A stretch of DNA of 64,000 nucleotides from Streptomyces marinisediminis (GTDB taxonomy: Bacteria > Actinomycetota > Actinomycetes > Streptomycetales > Streptomycetaceae), in the NCBI RefSeq assembly GCF_026262575.1, contig NZ_JAPKFL010000016.1:62001-126000 (forward strand), given 5' to 3'. The position numbers and the translations under genes were made by a program. The notes under the pieces are model-generated. The model was not told where the DNA came from. It worked only from the letters and a program-made list of their open reading frames with translations, and ran no database searches. Below are positions 53,272 through 62,215 of the stretch, in pieces; positions within the stretch are counted from its first letter, which is position 1; the number at the start of each line of letters is the position of its first letter.

Positions 53272-54736
53272 GGCGCGACCACCCTCCGGGTGCGGTGACG
53301 GCGTTCTTCAGGTCGCAGTAGAAGTCGAAGCTCCAGTTGCCGCCCTCCCGGCCGACGCCCGAGTGCCGGGAGCCGCCGAAGGGTGCCCGCAGGTCGCGGA
53401 CGAAGAAGCAGTTGACCCAGACGGTGCCCGCGACGAGCTGCCGGGTGACGCGTTCGGCCCGGTCGCGGTCGCCGGTGGCGAGGGTGGCGGCCAGGCCGAA
53501 GCGGGTGCCGTTGGCGAGGTCGACGGCCTGCTGTTCCCCGGTGAAGGTCTGCAGGGTCAGCACGGGGCCGAAGACCTCCTCCTGGACGATCTCGGAGTCC
53601 TGGGCGACGTCGGCGAGCAGGGTGGGCCGGTAGTGCAGGCCGCCGAGTCCGGGGTGCGGACCGCCGCCCACGACGGCGCGGGCCCCGGCGTCCAGGGCGC
53701 GCCGCACGAAACCGTCGATCCGCTCCAGTTGGCGGGGGTGGACGACGGGGCCGAGGTCGGTGGTCTCCTCGCGCGGGTCGCCCTGGACGAGCGCGTCGGC
53801 CCGCCGCGCGAACCGGCGGGTGAACTCCTCGGCGACGGAGGACTCCACCAGGATGCGGCTGGCCGCCAGGCAGACCTGGCCGGCGTTGTCGTACTGGCCG
53901 ACGGCCAGCTCCACGGCCAGGTCGAGGTCGGCGTCGGCGAAGACCAGCAGCGGTGACTTCCCGCCCAGTTCGAGGCTGAGGGGGGTGAGGTTGGCCGCGG
54001 CAGCCCGGGCGATGCGCCGCGCGGTGGGCACGGAGCCGGTGAAGCTGATCCGCCGGATGTCCGGGTGGGCCGCGAGGGCGGCACCGGCCTCGGCCCCGTG
54101 GCCCTGGACGACGTTGAGTACGCCGTCGGGCAGTCCCGCTCCGGCGGCGATGTCGGCCAGCAGGGAGGCGGTCAGCGGCGACCACTCGGCCGGTTTGAGC
54201 ACCACCGTGTTGCCCGCGGCCAGGGCGGGGGCGACCTTCCAGGTGGCCAGCATCAGGGGCGCGTTCCACGGAGTGATCAGCGCGCAGGGGCCGGCCGGGT
54301 CCCAGGAGACGTGGTTGGTGTGGCCCCGGGTGTCGAAGTCCTGGTGTTCCAGGGCGAGCAGCCAGTCGGCGAAGAACCGGAAGTTGTGCGCCACCCGGGG
54401 CATCACGCCCCGGCGGTGCGAGCGCAGGAGGGCGCCGTTGTCCGCGGTCTCGACGCGGGCCAGTTCCTCCAGCCGCCGCTCCACACCGTCGGCGAGTGCG
54501 TGCAGGAGGCGGGCCCGTTCGGCCCGCGGGGTGGCGGCCCAGCCGGGGAAGGCGTCCCGGGCGGCGGCCACGGCGGCTTCGATCTCCGGGGCGCCGCCGC
54601 GCGCCACCCGGGCGAGGGTGCGGCCGTCCAGGGGCGAGGGATCGGTGAACGTCTCACCGGAGGCGACGCGCCGGCCGCCGATCCAGTGGCGGGTGTCGAC
54701 GGCGACGCCTTCGACGGTGGCGGTGTGTTCGGACAT
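53264..54736 (-). CDS. Semialdehyde dehydrogenase (HpaE-like)
   Basis: 490 aa aldehyde dehydrogenase. TPWNAPLMLATWKVAPA (NAD site), LELGGKSPL (Glu), NAGQVCLAASRI (Cys) and EEVFGPVL are intact. The neighbouring extradiol dioxygenase suggests that it oxidises the ring-cleavage semialdehyde (5-carboxymethyl-2-hydroxymuconate semialdehyde in the known pathway). N-terminus MSEHTATVEGVAVDTRHWIGG; ATG 54736. Confidence 0.9.
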   Translation of the reverse strand: MSEHTATVEGVAVDTRHWIGGRRVASGETFTDPSPLDGRTLARVARGGAPEIEAAVAAARDAFPGWAATPRAERARLLHALADGVERRLEELARVETADNGALLRSHRRGVMPRVAHNFRFFADWLLALEHQDFDTRGHTNHVSWDPAGPCALITPWNAPLMLATWKVAPALAAGNTVVLKPAEWSPLTASLLADIAAGAGLPDGVLNVVQGHGAEAGAALAAHPDIRRISFTGSVPTARRIARAAAANLTPLSLELGGKSPLLVFADADLDLAVELAVGQYDNAGQVCLAASRILVESSVAEEFTRRFARRADALVQGDPREETTDLGPVVHPRQLERIDGFVRRALDAGARAVVGGGPHPGLGGLHYRPTLLADVAQDSEIVQEEVFGPVLTLQTFTGEQQAVDLANGTRFGLAATLATGDRDRAERVTRQLVAGTVWVNCFFVRDLRAPFGGSRHSGVGREGGNWSFDFYCDLKNAVTAPGGWSRHG

Positions 54737-54822
54737 GTGCGGTGCTCCAGTCGGCGGGCGCGGGGTGTCGTACGGGGATCGGGTCGGTGCGGGGGCCGTT
54801 GGGGGCGGGCCGGACGCGCCGG

Positions 54823-55629
54823 TCACCGGGCCCGGGAGGTGCCTGACGCGAGGAGCCTGCCGCCGTCCCAGACGACGCCGACCTGCCGGTAGTACGCCGC
54901 GATCGGCTCGCGGATCTCCAGGCGGGCCAGTTCCTCGTTCGGGGCCTCGAAGAGCTCCAGCTCGGCGTCGGCGGCCCACGCGGGCCCGGCCTCGAAGGCG
55001 GCGGCGCCGGACTCGACCAGTTCGTCCAGGGCGAGCCCGCCGCCCTTCTCGATGGAGGGCAGCCAGCGGTGGTGGGCCATGGGGTGACCGTTGACGAAGC
55101 CGCCCGTGGCCGAGGGCTCCCGCAGCTCCACCACCGCCTGGGCCAGCCGGCGGTCGCCGGCGGCCAGGGTGGCGCCGAACCGGGCTCCGGGGGCCAGCCG
55201 GGGAGCGGGCCCGTGGGGATGCGGCCGGGTCTGGTGGATCGAGCCGAGCTTCTTGGGGTAGCCCTGGTGGAGACCGCGGGCGAGCGCGAAGTCCTTGTCC
55301 ACCCAGATGTGGACGCAGCGCGAGTAGACGCGCCCCCGGTGGGAGCAGCGCACGACCGCGAAGGCCTCCTTGTACTGCGCGCGCACGGGGTCCAGCAGTT
55401 CCTCGCCGGAGGCGCCGCAGGACTGCCAGTCGGCCCAGACGAGCGCGACGGCGCCCGGGTCCTCCTCGGCGAGTTCCAGCGGCTCGGGCAGCAGCTCGCG
55501 GACCCGGGCGGGGTCGGTGCGGTACTCGATGGTGATGAGGTCGCCCGAGTAGTGCCACGGGGGAGGGGGGATGAGCGACGACCGGCCGGTCGCCGTCTTG
55601 GGCGGGAAGTAGCCGCGGACGCCGGTCAC
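54823..55629 (-). CDS. Acetoacetate-decarboxylase-family protein
   Basis: 268 aa. LHQGYPKKLGSIHQTR contains the PKK motif whose Lys forms the Schiff base in acetoacetate decarboxylase; SLIPPPPWHYSGDLITIEY and MAHHRWLPSI fit the family. Members include decarboxylases and aldolase-dehydratases, so the reaction is open; handling of a ring-cleavage product is plausible. GTG 55629 with GGAGG 5 nt upstream is the start. First gene of the leftward operon. Confidence 0.85.
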   Translation of the reverse strand: MTGVRGYFPPKTATGRSSLIPPPPWHYSGDLITIEYRTDPARVRELLPEPLELAEEDPGAVALVWADWQSCGASGEELLDPVRAQYKEAFAVVRCSHRGRVYSRCVHIWVDKDFALARGLHQGYPKKLGSIHQTRPHPHGPAPRLAPGARFGATLAAGDRRLAQAVVELREPSATGGFVNGHPMAHHRWLPSIEKGGGLALDELVESGAAAFEAGPAWAADAELELFEAPNEELARLEIREPIAAYYRQVGVVWDGGRLLASGTSRAR

Positions 55630-55664
55630 ACGTGCCTCCTGTTCGCAGGGCCGTACGGTCTGCC

Positions 55665-55712
55665 GGGGATGCGGGGATGCGGGGATGCGGGGATGCGGGG
55701 ATGCGGGGATGC
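55665..55712. repeat. Six tandem copies of GGGGATGC
   Basis: An uninterrupted 48-bp array of an 8-bp unit in the leader between the decarboxylase-like start codon (55629) and its promoter palindrome (55799). It would be transcribed in the 5' UTR of the leftward operon. Confidence 0.9.
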
Positions 55713-55798
55713 GGGGCGGTGGGGGCCGGGCGCGTGGGCGCCCGGCGGCCCGGGCCGAGGCCGTCTCCGGGAGGGGGAGGAGGAGCGGCACGATAATC

Positions 55799-55812
55799 GT
55801 TTGAGCCCAAAC
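55799..55812. promoter_or_regulatory. Palindrome copy 3, for the leftward operon
   Basis: GTTTG-AGCC-CAAAC in the AT-rich island GATAATCGTTTG; 170 bp upstream of the decarboxylase-like start. Confidence 0.7.
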
Positions 55813-55905
55813 AACATATCCGGGCCTCCGGCTCCGGTCAACACGCCTCCCGGCGGGCGGAAGGGTGCCGCCGCCCCCTTGCCCGCGCCGCCGCTCCCAC
55901 TTACT

Positions 55906-55919
55906 GTTTGACCTCAAAC
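55906..55919. promoter_or_regulatory. Palindrome copy 4, for the ligase gene
   Basis: GTTTG-ACCT-CAAAC, followed by GAAATG. 61 bp upstream of the glutamine-synthetase-like start. Together with copy 3 it splits the divergent promoter region into two controlled halves. Confidence 0.7.
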
Positions 55920-55980
55920 GAAATGCGGGAAGGTCAGCTCGGGCCCGCCTGCCCGCCGCGTCCCGCCTGAGGAGCCCCTG

Positions 55981-57339
55981 GTGAGCGCCCACACACCGCA
56001 CGAGATCCAGCAGCACGTCGACCGGCTCGCCGCCGCGGGCGTCGACGTCGTCCGCGTCGTCTACCCCGACCTCATCGGCACCGACCGGGCCCGCGACGTG
56101 CTGCTCGACCACCTGCCCGCGGCCTGCGAGAGCGGTCTGGGCTTCTGCCGGGCCGTCTACCACACGACCCCGCGCGGCGAGACCGTCCACGTCCCCGGCG
56201 GCGGCCTGGAGGCCGGGCTGCCCGACATCGCCGTGCGCCCCGACCTGACCACCCTCGTCCCCCTGCCCTGGGAGCCGGGGGTGGCCTGGTGCCTGGGCGA
56301 CGTCCTCGACCCGGCCACCGGGGCCCCCGGCCCCGAGTCGCCCCGGGACCTCCTGCGGTCGGTGCTGGCGTCCTGTGCGCAGGCCGGCCTGCGCCTGGTG
56401 GCCGGCCCGGAGCTGGAGTACTACTTGTGCGAGGAGTCGGCGGACGCGCCCGGCGGCCTGCGCCGTTACAGCGCGGACACCGGCACCGTCTACACCGCCG
56501 GGCTGCGCTCCGACCCGGCCAACCACCTGCTGCGCACCCTGCGCCACCTGCGCGACCTGCGCCTGGACGTCATCAGCGGCAACCACGAGTTCGACGGCGG
56601 CCAGTTCGAGATCAACCTCCGGCACGGCGAGGCGCTCCACGCCGCCGACCGCGCCTTTCTCTTCAAGGCCGCCGTCAGGGAACTCGCGCGGCGCGAGGGC
56701 CGGGTCGCCACGTTCATGGCCAAGCCCTTCCAGGACGCGGGCGGCTCCGGCTTCCACCTCCACCTGTCCGGGGAGGACCCGGCGGGCGGCAACGCCTTCG
56801 ACGCCCCCGCGGCCCCCTTCGGGCTGTCGGCCACCGCGCGCCACGCCGTCACCGGCCTCCTCGCGCACGCCCCGGCGCTGGCCGCCCTGCTCAACCCGAC
56901 CGTCAACTCCTACAAGCGGTTCGGTCCCGACAGCCTGGCGCCCTGGCTCGTCGACTGGGGCCTGGACAACCGCAGCGCCATGGTCCGCGTCCCGCCCGAG
57001 CGGGGCGCCGGTACCCGGCTGGAGCTGCGGCTGGGCGACGCCGGAGCCAATCCGTACCTGGCCGTCGCGGCGTCCGCCGCCGCCGTCCTGCTCGGGGTGC
57101 GGGCCGGTGAGGAGCCCCCCGCCCCGCTGGAGGGGTACGGCTACGACGGCGCGGCCGCGCGGTCGCTGCCCAGGTCGCTGCCCGAGGCGCTGGACGCGCT
57201 GGAGGCCGACACCGCGCTCGGTGAGCTGCTCGGCAAGGAGTTCACCGCCTCCTTCCTCGCCTACAAGCGCGACGAGGCCGAGCGCTTCGCGCGCCACGTC
57301 ACCGACTGGGAGCGCGCGGAGTACGCCCGGCACCTGTGA
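55981..57339 (+). CDS. Glutamine-synthetase-like gamma-glutamyl-amide ligase
   Basis: 452 aa GS-fold enzyme. Active-site segments are GPELEYYL, FDGGQFEINLR, GGSGFHLHLSG, NPTVNSYKRF and RLELRLGDAGANPYLA. It is related to PuuA/GlnA3/GlnA4 ligases, which couple glutamate to amines rather than to ammonia. The context (PuuC- and PuuD-type partners, own palindrome) supports gamma-glutamylation of an amine. GTG 55981 follows GAGGAG; the ~350 bp upstream is shared with the divergent operon and carries the repeat array. Confidence 0.9.
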   Translation: MSAHTPHEIQQHVDRLAAAGVDVVRVVYPDLIGTDRARDVLLDHLPAACESGLGFCRAVYHTTPRGETVHVPGGGLEAGLPDIAVRPDLTTLVPLPWEPGVAWCLGDVLDPATGAPGPESPRDLLRSVLASCAQAGLRLVAGPELEYYLCEESADAPGGLRRYSADTGTVYTAGLRSDPANHLLRTLRHLRDLRLDVISGNHEFDGGQFEINLRHGEALHAADRAFLFKAAVRELARREGRVATFMAKPFQDAGGSGFHLHLSGEDPAGGNAFDAPAAPFGLSATARHAVTGLLAHAPALAALLNPTVNSYKRFGPDSLAPWLVDWGLDNRSAMVRVPPERGAGTRLELRLGDAGANPYLAVAASAAAVLLGVRAGEEPPAPLEGYGYDGAAARSLPRSLPEALDALEADTALGELLGKEFTASFLAYKRDEAERFARHVTDWERAEYARHL

Positions 57340-57350
57340 GGGAACCGCAC

Positions 57351-57389
57351 GCGGGCCCCCTCCCGGCGCGGAGCCGGGAGGGGGCCCGC
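57351..57389. terminator. Bidirectional terminator, ligase / amidohydrolase
   Basis: A perfect 17-bp stem (57351-57367 with 57373-57389) and a GCGGA loop, 11 nt past the ligase stop and 6 nt from the convergent amidohydrolase stop. Confidence 0.8.
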
Positions 57390-57395
57390 GCCGTG

Positions 57396-59126
57396 CTACG
57401 CGCCCGCCGCCCCGCCGGAGCGCTCGTGGACCACCTGCCCGTCGAACACGGTCAGGTCCACCTCGATGCCCGGGATGTCGTGCGGGTCGGTGGCGAGCAG
57501 GTCCCGGTCCAGGACGCACAGGTCGGCCACCTTGCCCGGCTCGACGGTCCCCTTCCAGGACTCGGCCAGGTCCTGACGGGCCGGGTGGGCGGTGTAGGCC
57601 CGCACCGCGTCGGCGAGGCCGACGCACTGGTCCCGCCCGCTCGGCCGCCCACTGGCCTTGGACTCGCGCAGGAGCATCCCGGCGACCCCCTGCCGCCAGT
57701 CCGGCACGGTGATCGGGGCGTCGGAGCTGGCGCACACCGCGATGCCCGCCTCGAACGCCGACCTGACCGGCCACTGGTACGCCGAGCGCCGCTCGCCCAC
57801 CACCTCGTCCATCAGGTCGGAGATCGTCCACTTGATGGCCGGGTTCATGTTGACCCCGAACCCGTGGGCCGCCAGCCGGGCCAGGCTCGCCGGGGAGACG
57901 AAGTCCCCGTGGATCACGTAGTGGCGCGGATCGGCCCGCGGCGCGGCCTCGTTCGCCGCGACGAAGGCGTCCACGACGGTGTCGATGGCCAGGTCGCCGG
58001 TGACGTGGACCCCGAGCTGGTACCCCGCCTCGTGCGCGACGCGGATCATCTCGCGCAGCTCCCCGGCCTGCCGCTCGGGGGTGTCCCCGTGGACGCACAG
58101 CGCGCCGTGTCCGCCCCCGGCGTAGGGCTCGCTCATCCAGGCGGTGCGGTTGGGCGGTACGCCGTCACCGAAGATCTTGACCCCGACGACGCGCAGCCGG
58201 CGGGGGTCGACGGCCGCGCCGCCCTCCAGGGAGGCCCGCAGCGCGGCCAGCCCCTCCCGCAGCTCGGCCGCCGAGCCGCCCGTGGGGGCGGGCAGCAGGA
58301 GCACGCTGACGCGGGCCCGCAGCGCCCCGTCCGCCGCCAGCCCGGCGTAGGCGTGCAGCGAGTCGGTGCTCAGACCGCCCAGCAGCGCCCCGCCGCCACC
58401 GGGTCCGAGGCCGGGCTCGGTGTAGCTGGTGATGCCGCGGGCGTGCAGCTCCCCGACGAGTGCCTCGATCGCCGTCCGCCGCCGGTCGACGCCGGGCAGG
58501 GGCAGGCGGTCCTGGACGAGACGCTGGGCCGCTTCCCGCAGGATGCCGGTGGGTTCGCCGTGCTCGTCGGTGTCGATCGTCCCGCCGGCCGGTGGCACGG
58601 TGGCGCCGTCGATGCCGCACGCGCGCAGCGCGGCGGTGTTGACCCAGGCCATGTGGGAGGAGAAGTCGGTGAGGTAGACGGGGGTGTCGGGGGCGGCGGC
58701 GTCCAGGTCGCGGCGGTGCGGCATCCGGCGCGCGTCGGCCAGGCACTCGGCCAGGTAGCCGCGGTCCCACCCGAGTCCGGTGACCCACTGACCGGGCCGG
58801 GCGGCGCGGACCGCCGCGCGCACGGCGGCCGCCACGTCGGCCAGGGACCCCACGGCCGGGTGCCCCACGTCCAGGGCGAAGGGCGGCTTCGTCAGCGCGT
58901 ACGCCACACCGTGCAGGTGCGAGTCGTTGATGCCGGGCAGGAGCGTGCGCCCGGCGAGGTCGACGACCCGGGTCTTGGGCCCCGCGAGCGCTCGTATCGC
59001 GGCGGTGGTGCCGACGGCCGTGATCCACCGGCCCCGGACGGCCACGGCCTCGGCGGTGGAGAAACGGGCGTCCGCGGTGAGCACCGAGCCGCCGGTGAGG
59101 ATGAGGGTGGGTGTGGTGTCGGCCAT
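57396..59126 (-). CDS. YtcJ-type metal-dependent amidohydrolase
   Basis: 576 aa amidohydrolase of the AMDHD/YtcJ group. GRTLLPGINDSHLHGVA contains the HxH metal motif; GVHVTGDLAIDTVVDA, YVIHGDFVSP and VCASSDAPITVP give the remaining His and Asp ligands; VKIFGDGVPPNRT is a subgroup signature. Hydrolyses an amide, carbamate or similar bond; substrate unknown. ATG 59126. It diverges from the second GATase gene, with a cluster palindrome between them. Confidence 0.88.
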   Translation of the reverse strand: MADTTPTLILTGGSVLTADARFSTAEAVAVRGRWITAVGTTAAIRALAGPKTRVVDLAGRTLLPGINDSHLHGVAYALTKPPFALDVGHPAVGSLADVAAAVRAAVRAARPGQWVTGLGWDRGYLAECLADARRMPHRRDLDAAAPDTPVYLTDFSSHMAWVNTAALRACGIDGATVPPAGGTIDTDEHGEPTGILREAAQRLVQDRLPLPGVDRRRTAIEALVGELHARGITSYTEPGLGPGGGGALLGGLSTDSLHAYAGLAADGALRARVSVLLLPAPTGGSAAELREGLAALRASLEGGAAVDPRRLRVVGVKIFGDGVPPNRTAWMSEPYAGGGHGALCVHGDTPERQAGELREMIRVAHEAGYQLGVHVTGDLAIDTVVDAFVAANEAAPRADPRHYVIHGDFVSPASLARLAAHGFGVNMNPAIKWTISDLMDEVVGERRSAYQWPVRSAFEAGIAVCASSDAPITVPDWRQGVAGMLLRESKASGRPSGRDQCVGLADAVRAYTAHPARQDLAESWKGTVEPGKVADLCVLDRDLLATDPHDIPGIEVDLTVFDGQVVHERSGGAAGA

Positions 59127-59226
59127 CGAGGGCCCCTTCCGGTTCGTTCTCTGTCCGTCGCCCCCGCCCGGCGGTGCGCCGGCGCGGGGACGCGGTCGCT
59201 GGGCACACGGGCCCCGACCGCCTAAC

Positions 59227-59240
59227 ATTTGGGGGCAAAC
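59227..59240. promoter_or_regulatory. Palindrome copy 5, amidohydrolase / GATase
   Basis: ATTTG-GGGG-CAAAC (one mismatch in the left arm), 43 bp before the GATase start and about 100 bp before the amidohydrolase start. Confidence 0.6.
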
Positions 59241-59283
59241 GATCTGGGTGCGGTCCGGCCGGGCCGCACGGGAGGGAGGGACC

Positions 59284-60024
59284 GTGCGCGCACTGGTCGT
59301 CCGGCACGAGCACGCCTCACAGCCGGGGTTCGTCGGCGAGCGGCTGGCGGAGCGGGGCTGGGAGCTGACGACCGTGACCGTCGTCCCCGAACGGCACCAC
59401 CACCGCCCCGCCGTCCGGTTCGACTTCCCCGACCCCCGCGCCTGGGACCTGGTCATCGCGCTGGGCGCGCCGTGGTCGGTCTACGACCACACCACCGTGG
59501 GGAGCTGGGTGGGCGACGAGACGGCGTTCCTGCGCGCCGCCCACGACGCCCGCGTGGCCGTGCTCGGCATCTGCTTCGGCGCGCAGGTGCTGGCCTCGGC
59601 GCTCGGCGGGGCGGTGGAGGCCGCGCCCCGCCCGGAGATCGGCTGGACCGAGATCGCCACCGACGACCCCGGCCTGGTCGCGGCCGGGCCGTGGTTCCAG
59701 TGGCACGGCGACCGCTGCGTGCTGCCCGACACCGTCACCGAGCTGGCCCGCACCGGCGCCGCTCCCCAGGCGTTCACCTCCGGGCGGAGCCTGGGCGTGC
59801 AGTTCCACCCGGAGGTGAACGCCGGCGTCCTCCTGCGGTGGCTGGCGGCAGGCGGCCGGGCGCAGCTCACCGCGCGGGGCCTCGACCCCGACCGGCTCCT
59901 GGAGCGCACCCGCGCGGCCGAACCCGCCGCGCGGGTGCGCGCACACCGCCTGGTGGACGCCTTCCTGGACCGGGTCGCGGGCACCGGGACGCCGCCCGCG
60001 CCCGGTGCCGACACCGCCGGTTAG
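59284..60024 (+). CDS. Class I glutamine amidotransferase-like protein
   Basis: 246 aa. The nucleophile elbow is VLGICFGAQVLASALGG and the His-Glu pair lies in VQFHPEVN; LGAPWSVYDH follows the GATase fold. Distinct from the PuuD-type protein at 49992: it resembles GuaA-type free-standing amidotransferases found in amine-degradation clusters (for example the one accompanying gamma-glutamylanilide synthase). May hydrolyse or move a gamma-glutamyl group. GTG 59284. Confidence 0.85.
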   Translation: MRALVVRHEHASQPGFVGERLAERGWELTTVTVVPERHHHRPAVRFDFPDPRAWDLVIALGAPWSVYDHTTVGSWVGDETAFLRAAHDARVAVLGICFGAQVLASALGGAVEAAPRPEIGWTEIATDDPGLVAAGPWFQWHGDRCVLPDTVTELARTGAAPQAFTSGRSLGVQFHPEVNAGVLLRWLAAGGRAQLTARGLDPDRLLERTRAAEPAARVRAHRLVDAFLDRVAGTGTPPAPGADTAG

Positions 60025-60051
60025 GGCGGCCTCCCCGGGCGCGCCGGCCCC

Positions 60052-61020
60052 TCACGGGCCTTCCGGGTCGACCGCGTCCCGGTCGGCCCACAGGGGTTCG
60101 ACCAGCGACCGCAGGCGCGCGGCGCCGACGCGCTCCAGCACCTCCAGGGCCGCGATGTTCTCCTGGAGCTGCCGGAGGCTGCTCGACCCGAAGAGCACGT
60201 TCCCGGCGGCGGGATGGGTCAGCGCGAAGGCGATGCACAGTTGGGCGGGTGTGGCGTCCAGCTCGCGGGCGATGTTTCCCAGCTCGCCCGCGGCCTGCTG
60301 GATGCGCGCGCGCACCCCGCCGGGGTCGCGGCCGATCTGCCGTCGGGGGTTCACCTTGCCCGCCAGGATGCCGCCTTCCATCACGTCCGACGCCTGCAGG
60401 GTGACGCCGCTCGCGAACACCTCGGCGAACGGGGCGCCGTCCGGGATCGACCGGCGGCACGGGCTGTACTTGAGCTGTGCCATCTGCGGCCCGGGGGAAC
60501 CGGCGCGCAGCGCGTGCTCGCGGATCGCCAGGACGGCGGAGGCCGACCAGTTGTTCACCCCCCAGCAGCCGATGAGCCCGGCGCGTTCGAGCTCGGCGAG
60601 GTCCTCGGCGAGAGCCCGCAGGTCGGTGTCGTCGCGGCGGATGTCCCCGAGCACGGCGATGTCCGCACGGTCGGTCCCCGCCCGCAGGAGGGCGCGCTCG
60701 AGCTGCTCCTTCAGCGACTGCCCGGGGTAGGGCTCCAGCCAGAGCTTGGCGGACAGCAGGTAGGCGTCGCGCGCCACGCCCGCGGCCCGCACGACGGCCG
60801 AGAACAGCACGTCGGTGAAGACCGGCGGCTGGCCGGGAATCCCGTAGACGCCGACGTCGAACAGGTTGACGCCGCGGTCGACGGCGTGCCGCACCATGGC
60901 CACGGCGTCGTGGAAGTCCATGCGGTCGTAAGTGTGCCAGGACCCCAGGGAGAGCACGGACGCCTGCGGTCCTGCGGTGCCGATACGGCGGCGGGGAACG
61001 GTCGTGGGTGGCGTGGGCAT
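60052..61020 (-). CDS. Aldo/keto reductase
   Basis: 322 aa TIM-barrel NADPH-dependent reductase. LFDVGVYGIPG holds the catalytic Asp/Tyr region (canonical Y retained), LLSAKLW the Lys, and GCWGVNNWSA and LFGSSSLRQL the substrate and cofactor loops. ATG 61020 has GGAG 7 nt upstream. Reduces a carbonyl of the pathway or channels an aldehyde away; convergent with the GATase by 27 bp. Confidence 0.85.
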   Translation of the reverse strand: MPTPPTTVPRRRIGTAGPQASVLSLGSWHTYDRMDFHDAVAMVRHAVDRGVNLFDVGVYGIPGQPPVFTDVLFSAVVRAAGVARDAYLLSAKLWLEPYPGQSLKEQLERALLRAGTDRADIAVLGDIRRDDTDLRALAEDLAELERAGLIGCWGVNNWSASAVLAIREHALRAGSPGPQMAQLKYSPCRRSIPDGAPFAEVFASGVTLQASDVMEGGILAGKVNPRRQIGRDPGGVRARIQQAAGELGNIARELDATPAQLCIAFALTHPAAGNVLFGSSSLRQLQENIAALEVLERVGAARLRSLVEPLWADRDAVDPEGP

Positions 61021-61084
61021 CTGACTCCTTCGTCGGGCGGACCGCACGGCGGTCCGGGGGGAGGTGAGGGGGAACGGGGTGCGG

Positions 61085-62194
61085 CTAGGGCTGCCAGGGG
61101 TGCACGACGGCCTTGACCTGTTCGAGCCGTGACATCGACTCCACCGCCGCCGACGCCCGGCCGAGCCCCACGGGCTCGCTGAACAGGTCGTCCCAGCGGA
61201 AGCGGGAGCGGAAGGTGCGCAGGAACTCCACCGACCGGTGGTAGTCGCCGACGTCTCCGTTGAGGGAGCCGAGCACGGTCAGCTCCTTGCCCATCACGGT
61301 GCCCAGCGGGATCGGGTCGGGCCGCGGGCCGGTGCTGCCCACCACCACGAACCGGCCGCCCCAGGCGGCCATGTCCACGGCCTCCGCCCCGACCCCCGGG
61401 GCTCCGGCGAGGTCGAGCACCAGGTCGGCGCCCAGGCCGCCGGTGGCGTCACGCACCTGGCCGACGCGCTCGTCCGCGTCGCCGTCCAGGCCGATGGTCA
61501 CGTCGGCGCCGAAGGAGCGCGCCAGCTCCAGCCGGGCGTCGGGGGCGCCCACGGTGACGACGGTGCCCGCGCCGCTGACGCGGGCCACCGCGGTGGCCAG
61601 GAGCCCGAGCGCGCCGGCGCCCTGGACCACGACGCTCGCCCCGGGGCGCACGCCCCCGGCCCGGTCGAAGGCGTGCAGCACGGTCTTGACCGCGCACCCG
61701 GCCGCGGCGGCCCAGGTGTCCTCGACGTCGTCGGGCAGGAGGACCTTCAGCGCCCCCGGAGTGACGTAGACGTGCTCCGCCAGGCCCGCGGTGGAGTACG
61801 GCCACCGGTCGGCGCGCTGCCGGAAGCCGTAGCCGCGCTCGGAGCAGGCCACCGGCGCGCGCAGCACGGTGCAGCCGTGGCAGTGGCCGCAGACGGACTC
61901 CGACCAGCCGATCCGCCGCCCCACGGTGATCTCGCGGCCCAGCGCGTCGACCGTTCCCGGCCCCGCGGCGAGCACGGTGCCCGTCATCTCGTGGCCGAGC
62001 ACCATCGGCAGCATGTCCGGCAGCGCCATGGCGCCGCTCCACAGGTGGACGTCGGTGGCGCACAGCGTGGCGCAGTCCACCCGTACCAGTGCCGCGCCCG
62101 GTTCGCAGGCGTCGGGCAGCGGGATCTCCTCGATCGTCAGCGGTTCCCCGTGGGCGCGCAGGACCGCGGCCCGGGTGAAGGCGGGTATCGACAT
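61085..62194 (-). CDS. Zinc-dependent alcohol dehydrogenase (MDR family)
   Basis: 369 aa medium-chain dehydrogenase. Catalytic-zinc residues Cys in ATLCATDVHLWSG and His-Glu in LGHEMTGTVL; structural-zinc cysteines CGHCHGC plus the Cys of PVACSERG; Rossmann motif VVQGAGALGLLA. Oxidises an alcohol or reduces an aldehyde with NAD(P). Lies between the reductase and the importer, all leftward and so probably one operon. Confidence 0.9.
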   Translation of the reverse strand: MSIPAFTRAAVLRAHGEPLTIEEIPLPDACEPGAALVRVDCATLCATDVHLWSGAMALPDMLPMVLGHEMTGTVLAAGPGTVDALGREITVGRRIGWSESVCGHCHGCTVLRAPVACSERGYGFRQRADRWPYSTAGLAEHVYVTPGALKVLLPDDVEDTWAAAAGCAVKTVLHAFDRAGGVRPGASVVVQGAGALGLLATAVARVSGAGTVVTVGAPDARLELARSFGADVTIGLDGDADERVGQVRDATGGLGADLVLDLAGAPGVGAEAVDMAAWGGRFVVVGSTGPRPDPIPLGTVMGKELTVLGSLNGDVGDYHRSVEFLRTFRSRFRWDDLFSEPVGLGRASAAVESMSRLEQVKAVVHPWQP

Positions 62195-62215
62195 GTTCGC
62201 GTGTGCTTCCTCTCG

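Noticed and set aside
55665..55712. CRISPR-like repeat array
   Set aside because: The octamers are directly adjacent, without spacers, and no cas genes are present; a simple tandem repeat.
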